Part shown: one piece after another, positions 63,872 through 64,000 of the stretch
Position numbering within the stretch: position 1 is the first letter of the stretch
Layout of the letters: each line of letters starts with the position of its first letter
From: Altererythrobacter sp. TH136
GTDB taxonomy: Bacteria; Pseudomonadota; Alphaproteobacteria; Sphingomonadales; Sphingomonadaceae
DNA: 64,000 nucleotides
NCBI RefSeq assembly: GCF_007065885.1
Contig: NZ_CP041409.1
Span: 1,721,501-1,785,500, forward strand
Direction: 5' to 3'
Translations under genes and position numbers: made by a program
Notes under the pieces: model-generated
The model's input: only the letters and a program-made list of their open reading frames with translations
Database searches by the model: none
Told to the model about the DNA's origin: nothing

Positions 63872-64000
63872 ATGAGCGCGGAAATGGGTCTGAAGAATTG
63901 GCACCGCGTCCTCGACGGCGGCAGCGATCCCGCCGCGCTCGCCGAAATCATCCGCGAAGATGCGGTGTTTCACTCCCCGGTGGTGCACACCCCGCAAACG
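63872..64000 (+). CDS. NTF2-like family protein, 5' part only
   Basis: Only the first 43 codons are in the window. The frame MSAEMGLKNWHRVLDGGSD, then PAALAEIIREDAVFHSPVVH, matches the start of SnoaL/NTF2-like proteins (a helix followed by a strand carrying FHSPV). Many such proteins are annotated simply as nuclear transport factor 2 family; enzymatic role unknown. It begins 12 bp after the glutamate-synthase-like gene, with GGGGAAG upstream, so it probably continues the same transcript. Confidence 0.75.
   Translation, partial: MSAEMGLKNWHRVLDGGSDPAALAEIIREDAVFHSPVVHTPQT

Overview
The window looks like a chromosomal segment of a high-GC alphaproteobacterium of the order Sphingomonadales, most likely an Erythrobacteraceae-like member. 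This rests on gene content and order: trcR (DUF1013), DUF1192, DUF6489, bactofilin, CarD and FdxA, the proA-nadD-rsfS-rlmH-envC-ctpA run, and mnmE-mnmG-rsmG-parA-parB. The assignment comes from recognised families only; no search was run. I recognise no tRNA, rRNA, CRISPR array or insertion sequence.

Bases 1-11140 are the end of a surface or exopolysaccharide locus. It holds a truncated Wzy-like polymerase, a Wzx-type flippase with a methyltransferase-like protein, two GT4 glycosyltransferases, an epimerase, a Tat-exported parallel beta-helix protein, a small lipoprotein, and a UDP-sugar dehydrogenase plus UDP-uronate epimerase pair. Gene directions alternate and base composition is visibly less GC-rich than in the rest, as is usual for laterally shuffled capsule/EPS clusters.

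Bases 11278-19898 are one leftward housekeeping run: proA, aldo/keto reductase, nadD, rsfS, rlmH, envC-like, ctpA, dsbB, coq7 and a small secreted protein. A scar of about 450 bp between nadD and rsfS contains what looks like the C-terminal stub of an rfbB gene. Bases 20154-25800 carry an M23 peptidase overlapping a bactofilin, an acyl-CoA ligase, trcR, an unlisted 50-residue ORF, a quinone oxidoreductase and DUF1192. Bases 25968-34488 carry clpA, a NatAB-like ABC exporter, and an exonuclease/ATP-ligase DNA repair pair. Bases 34495-38252 carry a gamma carbonic anhydrase, GNAT, hemB and another M23 peptidase.

Bases 38404-42390 form a rightward block of Suv3-like helicase, S4 protein, ferredoxin and CarD, ending at a strong intrinsic terminator. 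After it come two GIN-domain (DUF2807) paralogues and a lipoprotein, then tsaC, acyl-CoA dehydrogenase, a DUF815 ATPase, a sorbosone-dehydrogenase-like protein, msrC and a glycine-zipper protein. Bases 51147-55510 hold a minimal spore-coat-U type chaperone-usher pilus operon. Bases 55612-61451 are the origin-proximal parB-parA-rsmG-mnmG-mnmE block with parS-like palindromes. The window ends with a dienelactone hydrolase, an FMN glutamate-synthase-like protein and the start of an NTF2-like gene.

The points most worth a second look are: the parS cluster; two CtrA-like boxes ahead of clpA and the pilus genes; a terminator-like hairpin squeezed against the trcR start just after a hidden small ORF; the rfbB scar; the pilus operon without a visible two-domain tip adhesin; the tandem GIN-domain proteins; and a large hairpin abutting the start codon of the repair exonuclease.
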